The notes under the pieces are model-generated. The model did no database searches. It was not told where the DNA came from and saw only the letters and a program-made list of their open reading frames with translations. From assembly GCA_030536565.1 (NCBI GenBank), contig JAUNPT010000046.1, positions 1-11,321 of the forward strand: a DNA stretch of 11,321 nt, written 5' to 3'. Positions 1 to 7,290 of this stretch are shown one piece after another; the first letter of the stretch is position 1, and each line of letters starts with the position of its first letter. Source of the stretch: Eubacteriales bacterium. Its GTDB lineage: Bacteria; Bacillota; Clostridia; Lachnospirales; Lachnospiraceae. The position numbers were made by a program, and so were the translations under genes.

Positions 1-58
1 GTTAATAAAATATATTTTGATAAGAGAAAAGCATTTTTTAATAATTAATATTTTATTT

Positions 59-98
59 TAAAGAATGGCTGTCATGAAAATATGGCAGCCATTCTTTA
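59..98 (+). terminator. Strong hairpin, probable terminator of an upstream gene
   Basis: A 17-bp stem (59-75 pairing with 82-98, one G-U pair) encloses a 6-base loop. The right arm ends in TTCTTT, so the U-rich end lies largely within the stem, and the sequence after it (ATCGTTGT) is not a clean U-tract. It lies upstream of the leuB promoter, so the simplest reading is an intrinsic terminator for a gene left of the window. An attenuator role is less likely because the best promoter for leuB starts after it and I see no T-box consensus. Confidence 0.65.
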
Positions 99-112
99 TC
101 GTTGTAAAGTGG

Positions 113-130
113 TGCAAAAGTAATGCAAAA
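113..130 (+). repeat. Direct repeat TGCAAAA x2, one helical turn apart
   Basis: TGCAAAA occurs at 113-119 and again at 124-130, exactly 11 bp apart, ending 14 bp before the leuB -35 hexamer. That phasing puts both copies on the same DNA face, as activator half-sites often are. No regulator can be named from the sequence, and in AT-rich DNA a seven-base repeat could be chance. Confidence 0.3.
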
Positions 131-144
131 TATAACACAAACGC

Positions 145-173
145 TTGATAAATATAGAGTGATAGTTTATTAT
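145..173 (+). promoter_or_regulatory. Sigma-A type promoter for leuB-ilvD-ilvB
   Basis: TTGATA at 145-150 (5 of 6 to the -35 consensus) and TATTAT at 168-173 (5 of 6 to the -10) are separated by the ideal 17 bp. Initiation would fall near 180, giving a leader of about 50 bases before leuB. That is too short for a T-box or attenuator, so control by a DNA-binding protein or by an element further upstream is more likely. Confidence 0.6.
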
Positions 174-230
174 TATTTACAATAGCCTTTAATATTGGCA
201 AGTTTACTTTAAGAAAGACAGGTGGAATGA

Positions 231-1313
231 ATGGATCGCAGAATTACTCTTATTCCAGGAGATGGAATTGGGCCGGAAATCGTTGGAGAAGCAAGAAAAG
301 TATTAGATAAAGTAGGAGATGTCTACGGACACAGGTTTGATTACACAGAAATCCTTATGGGCGGCTGTTCAATAGATGCATGTGGAGTTCCGCTTACAGA
401 TGAAGCTGTTGCAGCAGCTAAGGCATCAGATGCGGTGCTTCTTGGAGCTGTAGGTGGAAATGTTGGCAACTCAAAGTGGTATGACGTTGCACCCAGCTTA
501 AGACCAGAAGCTGGATTATTAAAGATTCGTAAGGATTTAGAGCTTTTTGCAAATATTCGTCCAGCATACCTATATAAGGAATTACAGGGCGCATGTCCAT
601 TAAAGCAGGAAATTATCGGCGATGGCTTTGATATGGTAATTATGAGAGAGCTGACGGGAGGATTGTACTTCGGGGAAAGACACACTGAGGAAGTCGACGG
701 GGTAATGACAGCGACAGATACCCTTACATATAATGAAGAAGAAATCAGAAGAATTGCAATTAAGGCTTTTGAAATTGCGATGAAGAGAAGAAAGAAGGTT
801 ACAAGTGTCGATAAGGCAAATGTACTTGATTCTTCAAGATTATGGAGAAAGGTTGTAAAGGAAGTTTCAGCAGACTATCCAGAGGTAGAATTAACAGATA
901 TGCTTGTTGATAACTGTGCAATGCAGCTTGTTATGAATCCGGGACAGTTCGACGTAATTTTAACTGAGAATATGTTTGGTGATATTTTATCAGACGAAGC
1001 AAGCATGATTACAGGTTCAATTGGAATGCTTTCAAGTGCAAGCCTTGGAAAGACAAAGCTTGGATTATATGAGCCAAGCCATGGCTCAGCACCGGATATT
1101 GCAGGAAAGAATATTGCCAATCCAATAGCAACAATTCTCTCAGCAGCCATGATGCTTCGTTATTCACTTGATTTAGATAAGGAAGCAGATGCTATAGAGG
1201 CGGCGGTAGCTAAGGTATTAGAGGAAGGCTACAGAACCATTGATATTATGTCAGATGGCATGACACAGTGCTCAACAACACAGATGGGTGACTTAATTGC
1301 AGAGCGAGTGTAA
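231..1313 (+). CDS. leuB: 3-isopropylmalate dehydrogenase
   Basis: This cytoplasmic enzyme oxidatively decarboxylates 3-isopropylmalate to 2-oxoisocaproate with NAD, the third step of the leucine branch. The 360-residue protein is full length for the family. It begins with the isocitrate/isopropylmalate dehydrogenase signature IPGDGIGPEIV. It also shows LRPEAGLLKIRKDLELFAN with the substrate-binding arginines, MRELTGGLYFG with the catalytic tyrosine (Tyr146), VDKANVLD with the catalytic lysine (Lys195), and the metal-binding aspartates Asp227, Asp251 and Asp255. The NAD-binding stretch near the C-terminus reads EPSHGSAPDIAGKNIANP. The start is supported by AGGTGG at 220-225, five bases upstream; an ATG at 227 is out of frame. 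It is the first gene after the promoter at 145-173, and ilvD follows after 48 bases. The isopropylmalate assignment over isocitrate or tartrate dehydrogenase rests on motifs and the ilv neighbours. Confidence 0.97.
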   Translation: MDRRITLIPGDGIGPEIVGEARKVLDKVGDVYGHRFDYTEILMGGCSIDACGVPLTDEAVAAAKASDAVLLGAVGGNVGNSKWYDVAPSLRPEAGLLKIRKDLELFANIRPAYLYKELQGACPLKQEIIGDGFDMVIMRELTGGLYFGERHTEEVDGVMTATDTLTYNEEEIRRIAIKAFEIAMKRRKKVTSVDKANVLDSSRLWRKVVKEVSADYPEVELTDMLVDNCAMQLVMNPGQFDVILTENMFGDILSDEASMITGSIGMLSSASLGKTKLGLYEPSHGSAPDIAGKNIANPIATILSAAMMLRYSLDLDKEADAIEAAVAKVLEEGYRTIDIMSDGMTQCSTTQMGDLIAERV

Positions 1314-1361
1314 CAATACTTTTATATAAAGTAAATACAAACATAGAAAAGGAGTAAGATT

Positions 1362-3035
1362 ATGAAAAGTGATAATTGTAGAAAAGGCATGCAGCAGGCA
1401 CCACACCGTTCTTTGTTCAATGCATTAGGATTTACAGCAGAAGAAATGAACAAACCTATGGTAGGTATCGTAAGCTCATATAATGAGATAGTTCCAGGAC
1501 ATATGAATCTTGATAAAATTGTTAATGCAGTTAAACTGGGTGTTGCTGAGGCTGGCGGTGTTCCGGTTGTGTTCCCTGCAATAGCAGTGTGTGATGGTAT
1601 TGCAATGGGACATGTTGGTATGAAATATTCTCTTGTAACAAGAGACTTAATTGCTGATTCAACAGAGTGTATGGCACTTGCACATCAGTTCGATGCACTT
1701 GTTATGGTTCCTAACTGTGATAAGAATGTTCCAGGACTTTTGATGGCAGCCGCAAGAATCAATGTCCCTACAGTATTTGTAAGCGGAGGGCCAATGCTTG
1801 CAGGACATGTACATGGAAAAAAGAGAAGCCTTTCATCAATGTTTGAGGCAGTAGGCTCTTATGCAGCAGGAACAATGACAGAAGATGATGTCAGAGAATA
1901 CGAAGAAAAGGTGTGCCCAACCTGTGGCTCATGTTCAGGAATGTATACCGCTAACTCGATGAATTGTCTTACAGAGGCACTCGGTATGGGACTTCGCGGC
2001 AATGGTACGATTCCTGCTGTATATTCAGAAAGAATAAAGCTTGCAAAGCATGCAGGCATGGCTGTTATGGATATGTATAACAAGAACATTAGACCAAGAG
2101 ATATTATGACCAGGGAAGCAATTATGAATGCATTAACTGTTGATATGGCGCTTGGCTGTTCAACAAACAGTATGCTTCATCTTCCTGCAATTGCACATGA
2201 GGTTGGGTTTGACTTTGATATTAAGTTTGCTAATCCAATCAGTGAGAGGACACCAAACCTGTGTCATCTTGCACCAGCAGGACCTACATATATGGAAGAT
2301 TTAAATGAGGCTGGAGGCGTATATGCAGTAATGAAGGAGCTTGCTGATGCAGGTCTTCTTAACACAGAGTGCATGACGGTGACAGGAAAGACAGTTGGTG
2401 AAAATATTGCATCAGCAGTAAATATGAATCCAGAGGTTATCAGGCCTATTGACAATCCGTATTCAGCAACTGGCGGGCTTGCAGTCCTTAGCGGAAATCT
2501 TGCACCAGATGGCTCCGTAGTTAAGCGCTCAGCAGTTGTTAGTGAGATGCTTGTACATGAAGGTCCTGCAAGAGTATTTGAGTGTGAAGAAGACGCAATT
2601 GCTGCAATTAAAGGCGGAAAGATTGTTGCAGGAGATGTTGTGGTAATCAGATACGAAGGCCCTAAGGGCGGCCCTGGTATGAGAGAAATGCTTAATCCAA
2701 CATCAGCAATTGCCGGAATGGGACTTGGTTCTTCAGTTGCGCTTATTACTGATGGACGTTTCTCAGGTGCGAGCCGTGGAGCATCTATTGGACATGTTTC
2801 ACCAGAAGCAGCGGTTGGCGGGCCTATTGCGCTTGTTGAAGAAGGAGATATTATTAAGATTAATATTCCGGAGATGACATTGAATGTTGACGTTTCTGAT
2901 GAGGAGCTTGCAGCACGTAAGGAAAAATGGCAGCCAAGAGAACCTAAGGTTACAAGCGGCTACTTAAAGAGATATGCAGCAATGGTTACATCAGGTAACA
3001 GAGGTGGAATTTTACAGGTGCCAGATAATCAGTAA
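1362..3035 (+). CDS. ilvD: Dihydroxyacid dehydratase
   Basis: This iron-sulfur enzyme dehydrates 2,3-dihydroxyisovalerate and 2,3-dihydroxy-3-methylvalerate to the 2-oxo acid precursors of valine, leucine and isoleucine. At 557 residues it is the short form typical of Firmicutes and archaea, against about 616 in E. coli. Visible family motifs include NEIVPGH, CDGIAMGH (Cys77), NCDKNVPG (Cys119 as a cluster ligand, Lys121 at the position that becomes a carbamylated metal ligand in relatives), the CPTCGSCSGMYTANSMN block (Cys185, 188, 191), and GDVVVIRYEGPKGGPGM and LITDGRFSG in the C-terminal half. The motif reads PGH rather than the PCN of [2Fe-2S] members, as in E. coli, so an oxygen-sensitive [4Fe-4S] cluster is likely; that is inference. 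AAGGAG at 1349-1354 lies seven bases before the ATG. It sits between leuB and ilvB in one apparent transcript. Confidence 0.97.
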   Translation: MKSDNCRKGMQQAPHRSLFNALGFTAEEMNKPMVGIVSSYNEIVPGHMNLDKIVNAVKLGVAEAGGVPVVFPAIAVCDGIAMGHVGMKYSLVTRDLIADSTECMALAHQFDALVMVPNCDKNVPGLLMAAARINVPTVFVSGGPMLAGHVHGKKRSLSSMFEAVGSYAAGTMTEDDVREYEEKVCPTCGSCSGMYTANSMNCLTEALGMGLRGNGTIPAVYSERIKLAKHAGMAVMDMYNKNIRPRDIMTREAIMNALTVDMALGCSTNSMLHLPAIAHEVGFDFDIKFANPISERTPNLCHLAPAGPTYMEDLNEAGGVYAVMKELADAGLLNTECMTVTGKTVGENIASAVNMNPEVIRPIDNPYSATGGLAVLSGNLAPDGSVVKRSAVVSEMLVHEGPARVFECEEDAIAAIKGGKIVAGDVVVIRYEGPKGGPGMREMLNPTSAIAGMGLGSSVALITDGRFSGASRGASIGHVSPEAAVGGPIALVEEGDIIKINIPEMTLNVDVSDEELAARKEKWQPREPKVTSGYLKRYAAMVTSGNRGGILQVPDNQ

Positions 3036-3059
3036 TAAGTAATAAGGGTGGTAAATATA

Positions 3060-4760
3060 ATGAAATTAAATGGTTCAGAAATTATAGTTGAATGTTTAAA
3101 GGAGCAGGGCGTTGATACAGTGTTTGGCTATCCTGGTGGAGCTATTCTTAATGTATATGATGCGCTTTATAAGCATTCAGATGAAATTACACATATTTTA
3201 ACATCTCATGAACAGGGAGCATCTCATGCAGCAGACGGATATGCCAGAGCAACAGGAAAAGTAGGTGTCTGCTTTGCAACCTCAGGCCCGGGGGCAACTA
3301 ATCTTGTTACAGGAATTGCAACAGCATATATGGATTCTATTCCTGTAGTTGCAATCACATGTAATGTTACAGTGCCTCTTTTAGGAAAAGACAGTTTTCA
3401 GGAGATTGACATAGCGGGTGTTACAATGCCTATTACAAAGCATAACTATATTGTAAAGGATGTAACAAAGCTTGCAGATACAATTCGCAATGCTTTTAGG
3501 ATTGCAAAAGAAGGCAGACCGGGGCCGGTACTCATTGATGTTACCAAAGATGCGACTGCTGCTGCATGCGACTACGTTAAAGAGACACCTAGGGTTATAG
3601 AAAGGAAAACCTCTACAATTAAGGAAGAAGACATTCTTAATGCAGCAGCTATGATTAATGCATCGAAGAAGCCATACATATTTGTTGGTGGCGGTGTAAT
3701 TGCAGCTGAGGCATCAGAGGAGTTGAGAAGATTTGTCAATAAAGTTGATGCGCCAGTTACAGATTCACTTATGGGTAAAGGGGCATTTGATGGCTCAGAT
3801 GAGCATTACACAGGCATGCTTGGAATGCATGGCACCAAGACCGCCAATTTTGGTGTGTCCGAATGTGACCTGCTTATTACAATTGGTGCCAGATTTTCAG
3901 ACAGGGTTACAGGAAATGCAAAGAAATTTGCTAAACATGCAAAAATTCTGCAGTTTGATGTAGATGCAGCTGAAATAAATAAAAATATCAAGACAGATGC
4001 CAGCGTTATAGGTGATGCTCTTGAAGTGCTGAAAAGAGTAAATGCGGCTTTAGAGCAGCAAAACCATACGGAGTGGATGGATAAGATTAAGGAGTATAAG
4101 AAAAAATATCCTCTTGAATATAACAAGACAGGACTTAACGGGCCTCTTGTTATGGAAAAAATCTATGAAATTACTAAGGGGGAGGCTGTTATTTCCACAG
4201 ATGTCGGACAGCATCAGATGTGGGCAGCGCAGCATTACAAATTTAAGAATCCCAGAACACTGCTTACATCAGGCGGCCTTGGGACAATGGGATATGGTCT
4301 TGGAGCTGCAATTGGCGCTAAGGTAGGCTGCAGGGATAAGGTTGTGATAAATATTGCTGGTGATGGCTGCTTTAGAATGAATATGAATGAAATTGCAACT
4401 GCCACAAGATATAATATTCCAGTAATAGAAATTGTTTTTAATAATCATGTATTAGGAATGGTTCGCCAGTGGCAGGATTTATTTTACGGTAAACGCTATT
4501 CAGCAACAGTTTTAGATGACCAGGTTGACTTTGTTAAGGTGTCCGAAGGCATGGGAGCAAAAGGGTATCGCGTGACTGATATTTCAGAATTTGAAAAGGC
4601 GTTGAATGAGGCAATAGAATTAAATATTCCATGTGTTATTGAGTGCGTAATTGACAGAGATGATAAGGTGTTCCCTATGGTTTCTCCGGGAGCGGCAATA
4701 TCTGATGCATTCGATAGAAAAGATTTAAACAGAATGGAAGAAGAAAAGAAAAGTAAGTAA
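3060..4760 (+). CDS. ilvB: Acetolactate synthase, large (catalytic) subunit
   Basis: This thiamine-diphosphate enzyme condenses two pyruvates to acetolactate, or pyruvate with 2-oxobutyrate to acetohydroxybutyrate, the first common step to the branched-chain amino acids. The 566-residue protein has the ThDP pyrimidine domain with the activating glutamate (Glu51 in SHEQGASHAADGYARATGK), a middle domain with GARFSDRVTG, and a C-terminal ThDP-diphosphate domain with GDG at 434-436 running to NN at 461-462. GKDSFQEIDIAGVTMPITKHNY and RFSDRVTG fit the FAD-containing anabolic form rather than catabolic AlsS. I chose the ATG at 3060: GGGTGG (3046-3051) is a good ribosome binding site for it, while the in-frame GTG at 3048 lies inside that site and adds four non-conserved residues. 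No small subunit gene follows, which is unusual for an anabolic synthase. Confidence 0.95.
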   Translation: MKLNGSEIIVECLKEQGVDTVFGYPGGAILNVYDALYKHSDEITHILTSHEQGASHAADGYARATGKVGVCFATSGPGATNLVTGIATAYMDSIPVVAITCNVTVPLLGKDSFQEIDIAGVTMPITKHNYIVKDVTKLADTIRNAFRIAKEGRPGPVLIDVTKDATAAACDYVKETPRVIERKTSTIKEEDILNAAAMINASKKPYIFVGGGVIAAEASEELRRFVNKVDAPVTDSLMGKGAFDGSDEHYTGMLGMHGTKTANFGVSECDLLITIGARFSDRVTGNAKKFAKHAKILQFDVDAAEINKNIKTDASVIGDALEVLKRVNAALEQQNHTEWMDKIKEYKKKYPLEYNKTGLNGPLVMEKIYEITKGEAVISTDVGQHQMWAAQHYKFKNPRTLLTSGGLGTMGYGLGAAIGAKVGCRDKVVINIAGDGCFRMNMNEIATATRYNIPVIEIVFNNHVLGMVRQWQDLFYGKRYSATVLDDQVDFVKVSEGMGAKGYRVTDISEFEKALNEAIELNIPCVIECVIDRDDKVFPMVSPGAAISDAFDRKDLNRMEEEKKSK

Positions 4761-4765
4761 AGTCT

Positions 4766-4784
4766 AAAATATTTGTAATATTTT
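4766..4784. repeat. AT-only palindrome just upstream of the serC -35
   Basis: AAAATATT (4766-4773) and AATATTTT (4777-4784) form an 8-bp perfect inverted repeat with a 3-base centre, ending three bases before the -35 hexamer of the serC promoter. It might bind a regulator, or with its T-run act as a weak terminator after ilvB. An A/T-only stem is a poor terminator, and no better hairpin is present between ilvB and serC. Confidence 0.35.
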
Positions 4785-4787
4785 TAG

Positions 4788-4816
4788 TTGACACTGTTAT
4801 TTTTATGTCATAAAAT
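4788..4816 (+). promoter_or_regulatory. Near-consensus sigma-A promoter for serC-serA
   Basis: TTGACA at 4788-4793 is a perfect -35, and TAAAAT at 4811-4816 matches 5 of 6 of the -10, with the ideal 17-bp spacing. This is the best promoter in the window. Transcription would begin near 4823, leaving a leader of about 70 bases before serC. The leader contains only a small hairpin (4835-4838 with 4843-4846) and no riboswitch that I recognise. Confidence 0.75.
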
Positions 4817-4834
4817 GTCTAATAAAGCATTTTA
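4811..4834. repeat. Inverted repeat overlapping the serC -10 region
   Basis: TAAAATG (4811-4817) and its exact reverse complement CATTTTA (4828-4834) are separated by 10 bases. The left arm is the -10 hexamer itself and the repeat spans the predicted start point, which is where a repressor would act. The arms are short and AT-rich, so chance is possible. Confidence 0.35.
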
Positions 4835-4895
4835 GCGTAGTAACGCAGAAAAATAGTTTATAGTTGCATATAGCGACGGAATTGGAGGAAGAAAA

Positions 4896-5981
4896 GTGGC
4901 AAGAGTTTATAACTTTAGCGCAGGTCCGGCAGTATTACCGGAGGAAGTATTAAGAGAAGCAGCAGATGAGATGATGGATTATAAGGGCTCTGGTCAGTCA
5001 GTAATGGAGATGAGCCATCGTTCCAAGGTGTACGACAATATCATCAAAGAAGCAGAAGCTGACTTAAGAGAACTGATGAATATTCCTGATAATTATAAGG
5101 TATTATTTCTTCAGGGCGGCGCTTCACAGTTCTTTGCTGAAGTTCCTATGAACTTAATGAAGAATAAAAAGGCAGCTTATATCCTTACAGGCCAGTGGGC
5201 AAAGAAGGCTTTTCAGGAAGCAAAGCTTTATGGAGAAGCAGTTGAAGTTGCTTCATCAGCAGATAAGACATTCTCATATATTCCAGATTGTTCAGACCTT
5301 GATATTCCTGAAGATGCAGATTATGTATATATTTGTGAAAATAACACAATTTATGGAACTAAGTTTAAGACATTACCTAATACAAAGGGTCATTTACTCG
5401 TATCAGATATTTCTTCATGCTTCTTGTCAGAGCCAGTTGATGTGACAAAGTATGGTGTTGTATACGGTGGAGTACAGAAAAATATCGGGCCAGCAGGAGT
5501 TGTGATTGCAATTATCCGTGAAGATTTGATTACAGATGATGTTCTTCCTGGAACTCCAACTATGCTTAAGTGGAAGACACAGGCAGATGCAGACTCACTT
5601 TATAATACACCTCCATGCTACAATATCTATATCTGCGGCAAGGTATTTAAGTGGATTAAGAAAATGGGCGGACTTACAGCTATGAAGGCTCACAACGAGA
5701 AGAAGGCTAAGATTCTTTACGATTTCCTTGATGAGAGTAAGATGTTTAAGGGAACAGTTGTTAAGGAAGACCGTTCACTTATGAATGTACCATTCGTAAC
5801 AGGTGATGCTGACCTTGATGCTAAGTTCGTTAAGGAAGCTACAGAAGCTGGATTTGTTAACCTTAAAGGCCATAGAACAGTTGGCGGTATGAGAGCTTCT
5901 ATTTACAATGCTATGCCAATTGAAGGTGTTGAAAAATTAGTTGAATTTATGAGAAACTTTGAAAAGGAGAATACTAAGTAA
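4896..5981 (+). CDS. serC: Phosphoserine aminotransferase
   Basis: This pyridoxal-phosphate enzyme moves an amino group from glutamate to 3-phosphohydroxypyruvate, giving O-phosphoserine. The 361-residue length is standard. Characteristic motifs are FSAGPAVLPEEVL at the N-terminus, GGASQFF in the cofactor phosphate site, NNTIYGTKF, SDISSCFLSEP with the aspartate that pairs with the cofactor ring, the Schiff-base lysine Lys195 in GGVQKNIGPAGV, and the C-terminal HRTVGGMRASIYNAMP with substrate-binding residues. Translation starts at a GTG: TGGAGGAA (4883-4890) is correctly placed, the N-terminus matches the family, and no in-frame ATG lies near. The TAA stop shares its last base with the ATG of serA, so the two proteins are probably translationally coupled. 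It also belongs to the class that can act on 4-phosphohydroxythreonine for pyridoxine synthesis. Confidence 0.97.
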   Translation: MARVYNFSAGPAVLPEEVLREAADEMMDYKGSGQSVMEMSHRSKVYDNIIKEAEADLRELMNIPDNYKVLFLQGGASQFFAEVPMNLMKNKKAAYILTGQWAKKAFQEAKLYGEAVEVASSADKTFSYIPDCSDLDIPEDADYVYICENNTIYGTKFKTLPNTKGHLLVSDISSCFLSEPVDVTKYGVVYGGVQKNIGPAGVVIAIIREDLITDDVLPGTPTMLKWKTQADADSLYNTPPCYNIYICGKVFKWIKKMGGLTAMKAHNEKKAKILYDFLDESKMFKGTVVKEDRSLMNVPFVTGDADLDAKFVKEATEAGFVNLKGHRTVGGMRASIYNAMPIEGVEKLVEFMRNFEKENTK

Positions 5982-7144
5982 TGATTAATGTTAATTGTTT
6001 AAATAATATTGCATCTGTAGGTTTAGACCTTTTCTCAGATAATTATAATACAGAGAGTTCATTTGAAGATGCACAGGCGGTTCTTGTAAGAAGTGCGAAG
6101 ATGCATGATATGGAGCTTAGTGATAATCTTCTTGCTATTGCAAGAGCTGGTGCAGGAGTAAATAATATTCCGCTTGATAAATGCGCTGATGCAGGTGTGG
6201 TTGTATTTAATACGCCAGGTGCTAACGCTAATGCAGTTAAGGAGCAGGTTATTGCAGCTATGCTTCTTGCTTCAAGGGATTTAATTGGCGGTAACGCATG
6301 GGTAGCAGAAAATAAAGATGATGCTGATATTGCCAAGGCTACAGAAAAAGCAAAGAAAGCATTTTCAGGTCAGGAAATTGCAGGCAAAAAGCTTGGTGTA
6401 ATTGGTCTTGGTGCAATAGGACAGCTTGTGGCTAACGCAGCAATTGCCCTTGGAATGGAAGTTTATGGATATGATCCTTACCTTTCAGTTAATGCAGCAT
6501 GGAACCTTTCAAGCAAGGTTAAGCATATTACTAATGTTGAGGATATATATAAGGAATGTAATTACATAACAGTTCATGTTCCTGCTCTTGATTCAACAAA
6601 GGGTATGATTAACAAGGCTGCATTTGATATGATGCAGAATGGTACTGTTATCATTAACTGTGCAAGAGATATTCTTGTTGATGAAGCTGCTATTGGTGAA
6701 GCTTTAAAATCAGGACGGGTTAAGAGGTATGTAACAGACTTCCCTAACACGACAACTGCTTCTATGGAAGGCGCGATTGTGCTCCCACATTTAGGTGCGT
6801 CAACTGCTGAAGCTGAGGATAATTGTGCAGTGATGGCTGTTAAGGAATTAAGGAACTTTATTGAGAATGGTAATATTGTTAATTCAGTAAATTATCCTGC
6901 ATGTGATGCTGGTGTATGTAATACAGCATCCAGAGTTGCGGTGTGCCATAAAAATATTCCTGATGTTATAAGCAAGATTACAACAGTATTCGGCGGTGCT
7001 GGTATTAACATTGAAGAAATGGCTAATAAGTCAAGAGGCGATTATGCATATTCATTAATTGATCTTGGAAAGACTGTTGATGAAGATGTAGAAAGTAAAC
7101 TGGCTTCTATTGACGGCGTTATTAAAGTTAGAGTTGTAAAGTAA
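5981..7144 (+). CDS. serA: D-3-phosphoglycerate dehydrogenase (short, ACT-domain type)
   Basis: This NAD-dependent enzyme oxidises 3-phosphoglycerate to 3-phosphohydroxypyruvate, the entry to serine synthesis, and hands its product to SerC. The 387-residue protein has a substrate domain (roughly 1-95 and 290-310), a Rossmann domain with GLGAIG at 142-147 and the adenosine-binding acidic residue Asp165, and a C-terminal ACT domain (about 316-387) that in relatives senses serine. Catalytic Arg229 (NCARDILVDE) and His270 (PHLGAST) are present. By position the third residue of the triad, Glu269 in E. coli, falls in FPNTTTASMEG near Thr258, so the usual glutamate appears missing or displaced. The protein has no long intervening domain. 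The ATG overlaps the serC stop, with AAAGGAG (4-base core 5965-5968) upstream. A terminator follows. Other 2-hydroxyacid dehydrogenase activities cannot be fully excluded, but the serC neighbour argues strongly for this one. Confidence 0.92.
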   Translation: MINVNCLNNIASVGLDLFSDNYNTESSFEDAQAVLVRSAKMHDMELSDNLLAIARAGAGVNNIPLDKCADAGVVVFNTPGANANAVKEQVIAAMLLASRDLIGGNAWVAENKDDADIAKATEKAKKAFSGQEIAGKKLGVIGLGAIGQLVANAAIALGMEVYGYDPYLSVNAAWNLSSKVKHITNVEDIYKECNYITVHVPALDSTKGMINKAAFDMMQNGTVIINCARDILVDEAAIGEALKSGRVKRYVTDFPNTTTASMEGAIVLPHLGASTAEAEDNCAVMAVKELRNFIENGNIVNSVNYPACDAGVCNTASRVAVCHKNIPDVISKITTVFGGAGINIEEMANKSRGDYAYSLIDLGKTVDEDVESKLASIDGVIKVRVVK

Positions 7145-7166
7145 TATATAATATATAGTTTTTATT

Positions 7167-7220
7167 ATGCGGTTATGAATTTGAGTATAGATTGTTTAAT
7201 ACACCTATTCATGACCGCAT
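7167..7220 (+). terminator. Rho-independent terminator after serA
   Basis: ATGCGGTTATGAAT (7167-7180) pairs with ATTCATGACCGCAT (7207-7220) over 14 bp with one G-U pair, followed by TTTTATTT. The loop is long (26 bases) and can form a small inner stem (7185-7188 with 7199-7202). It lies 22 bases after the serA stop and should separate serCA from the chemoreceptor gene. Confidence 0.8.
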
Positions 7221-7224
7221 TTTA

Positions 7225-7253
7225 TTTACTAAATAAGAAGATGGTAGTATAAT
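7225..7253 (+). promoter_or_regulatory. Sigma-A type promoter for the chemoreceptor gene
   Basis: TTTACT at 7225-7230 (4 of 6) and a perfect TATAAT at 7248-7253 are spaced by 17 bp, predicting initiation near 7260 and a leader of about 30 bases. The -35 overlaps the U-tract of the serA terminator. No sigma-28 motif of the kind used by many flagellar and chemotaxis genes (TAAA-N15-GCCGATAA) is present. Confidence 0.6.
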
Positions 7254-7290
7254 CAGTATATATATTTATTTACAGGAGGAGTTTTTACTT

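Noticed and set aside
7..50. AT-only palindromes such as AAAATATATTTT at 7-18
   Set aside because: Very low information in AT-rich intergenic DNA; no promoter or conserved motif is attached to them.
65..148. A 27-codon open frame starting MAVMKIWQPF upstream of leuB, considered as a leader peptide
   Set aside because: It coincides with the hairpin at 59-98, has no good ribosome binding site, contains no leucine codons or run of branched-chain codons, and begins before the predicted promoter.
4761..4895. Search for a riboswitch or a proper terminator between ilvB and serC
   Set aside because: Only an A/T-only palindrome and a 4-bp hairpin are present; no conserved riboswitch core is recognisable and the predicted leader is only about 70 bases.
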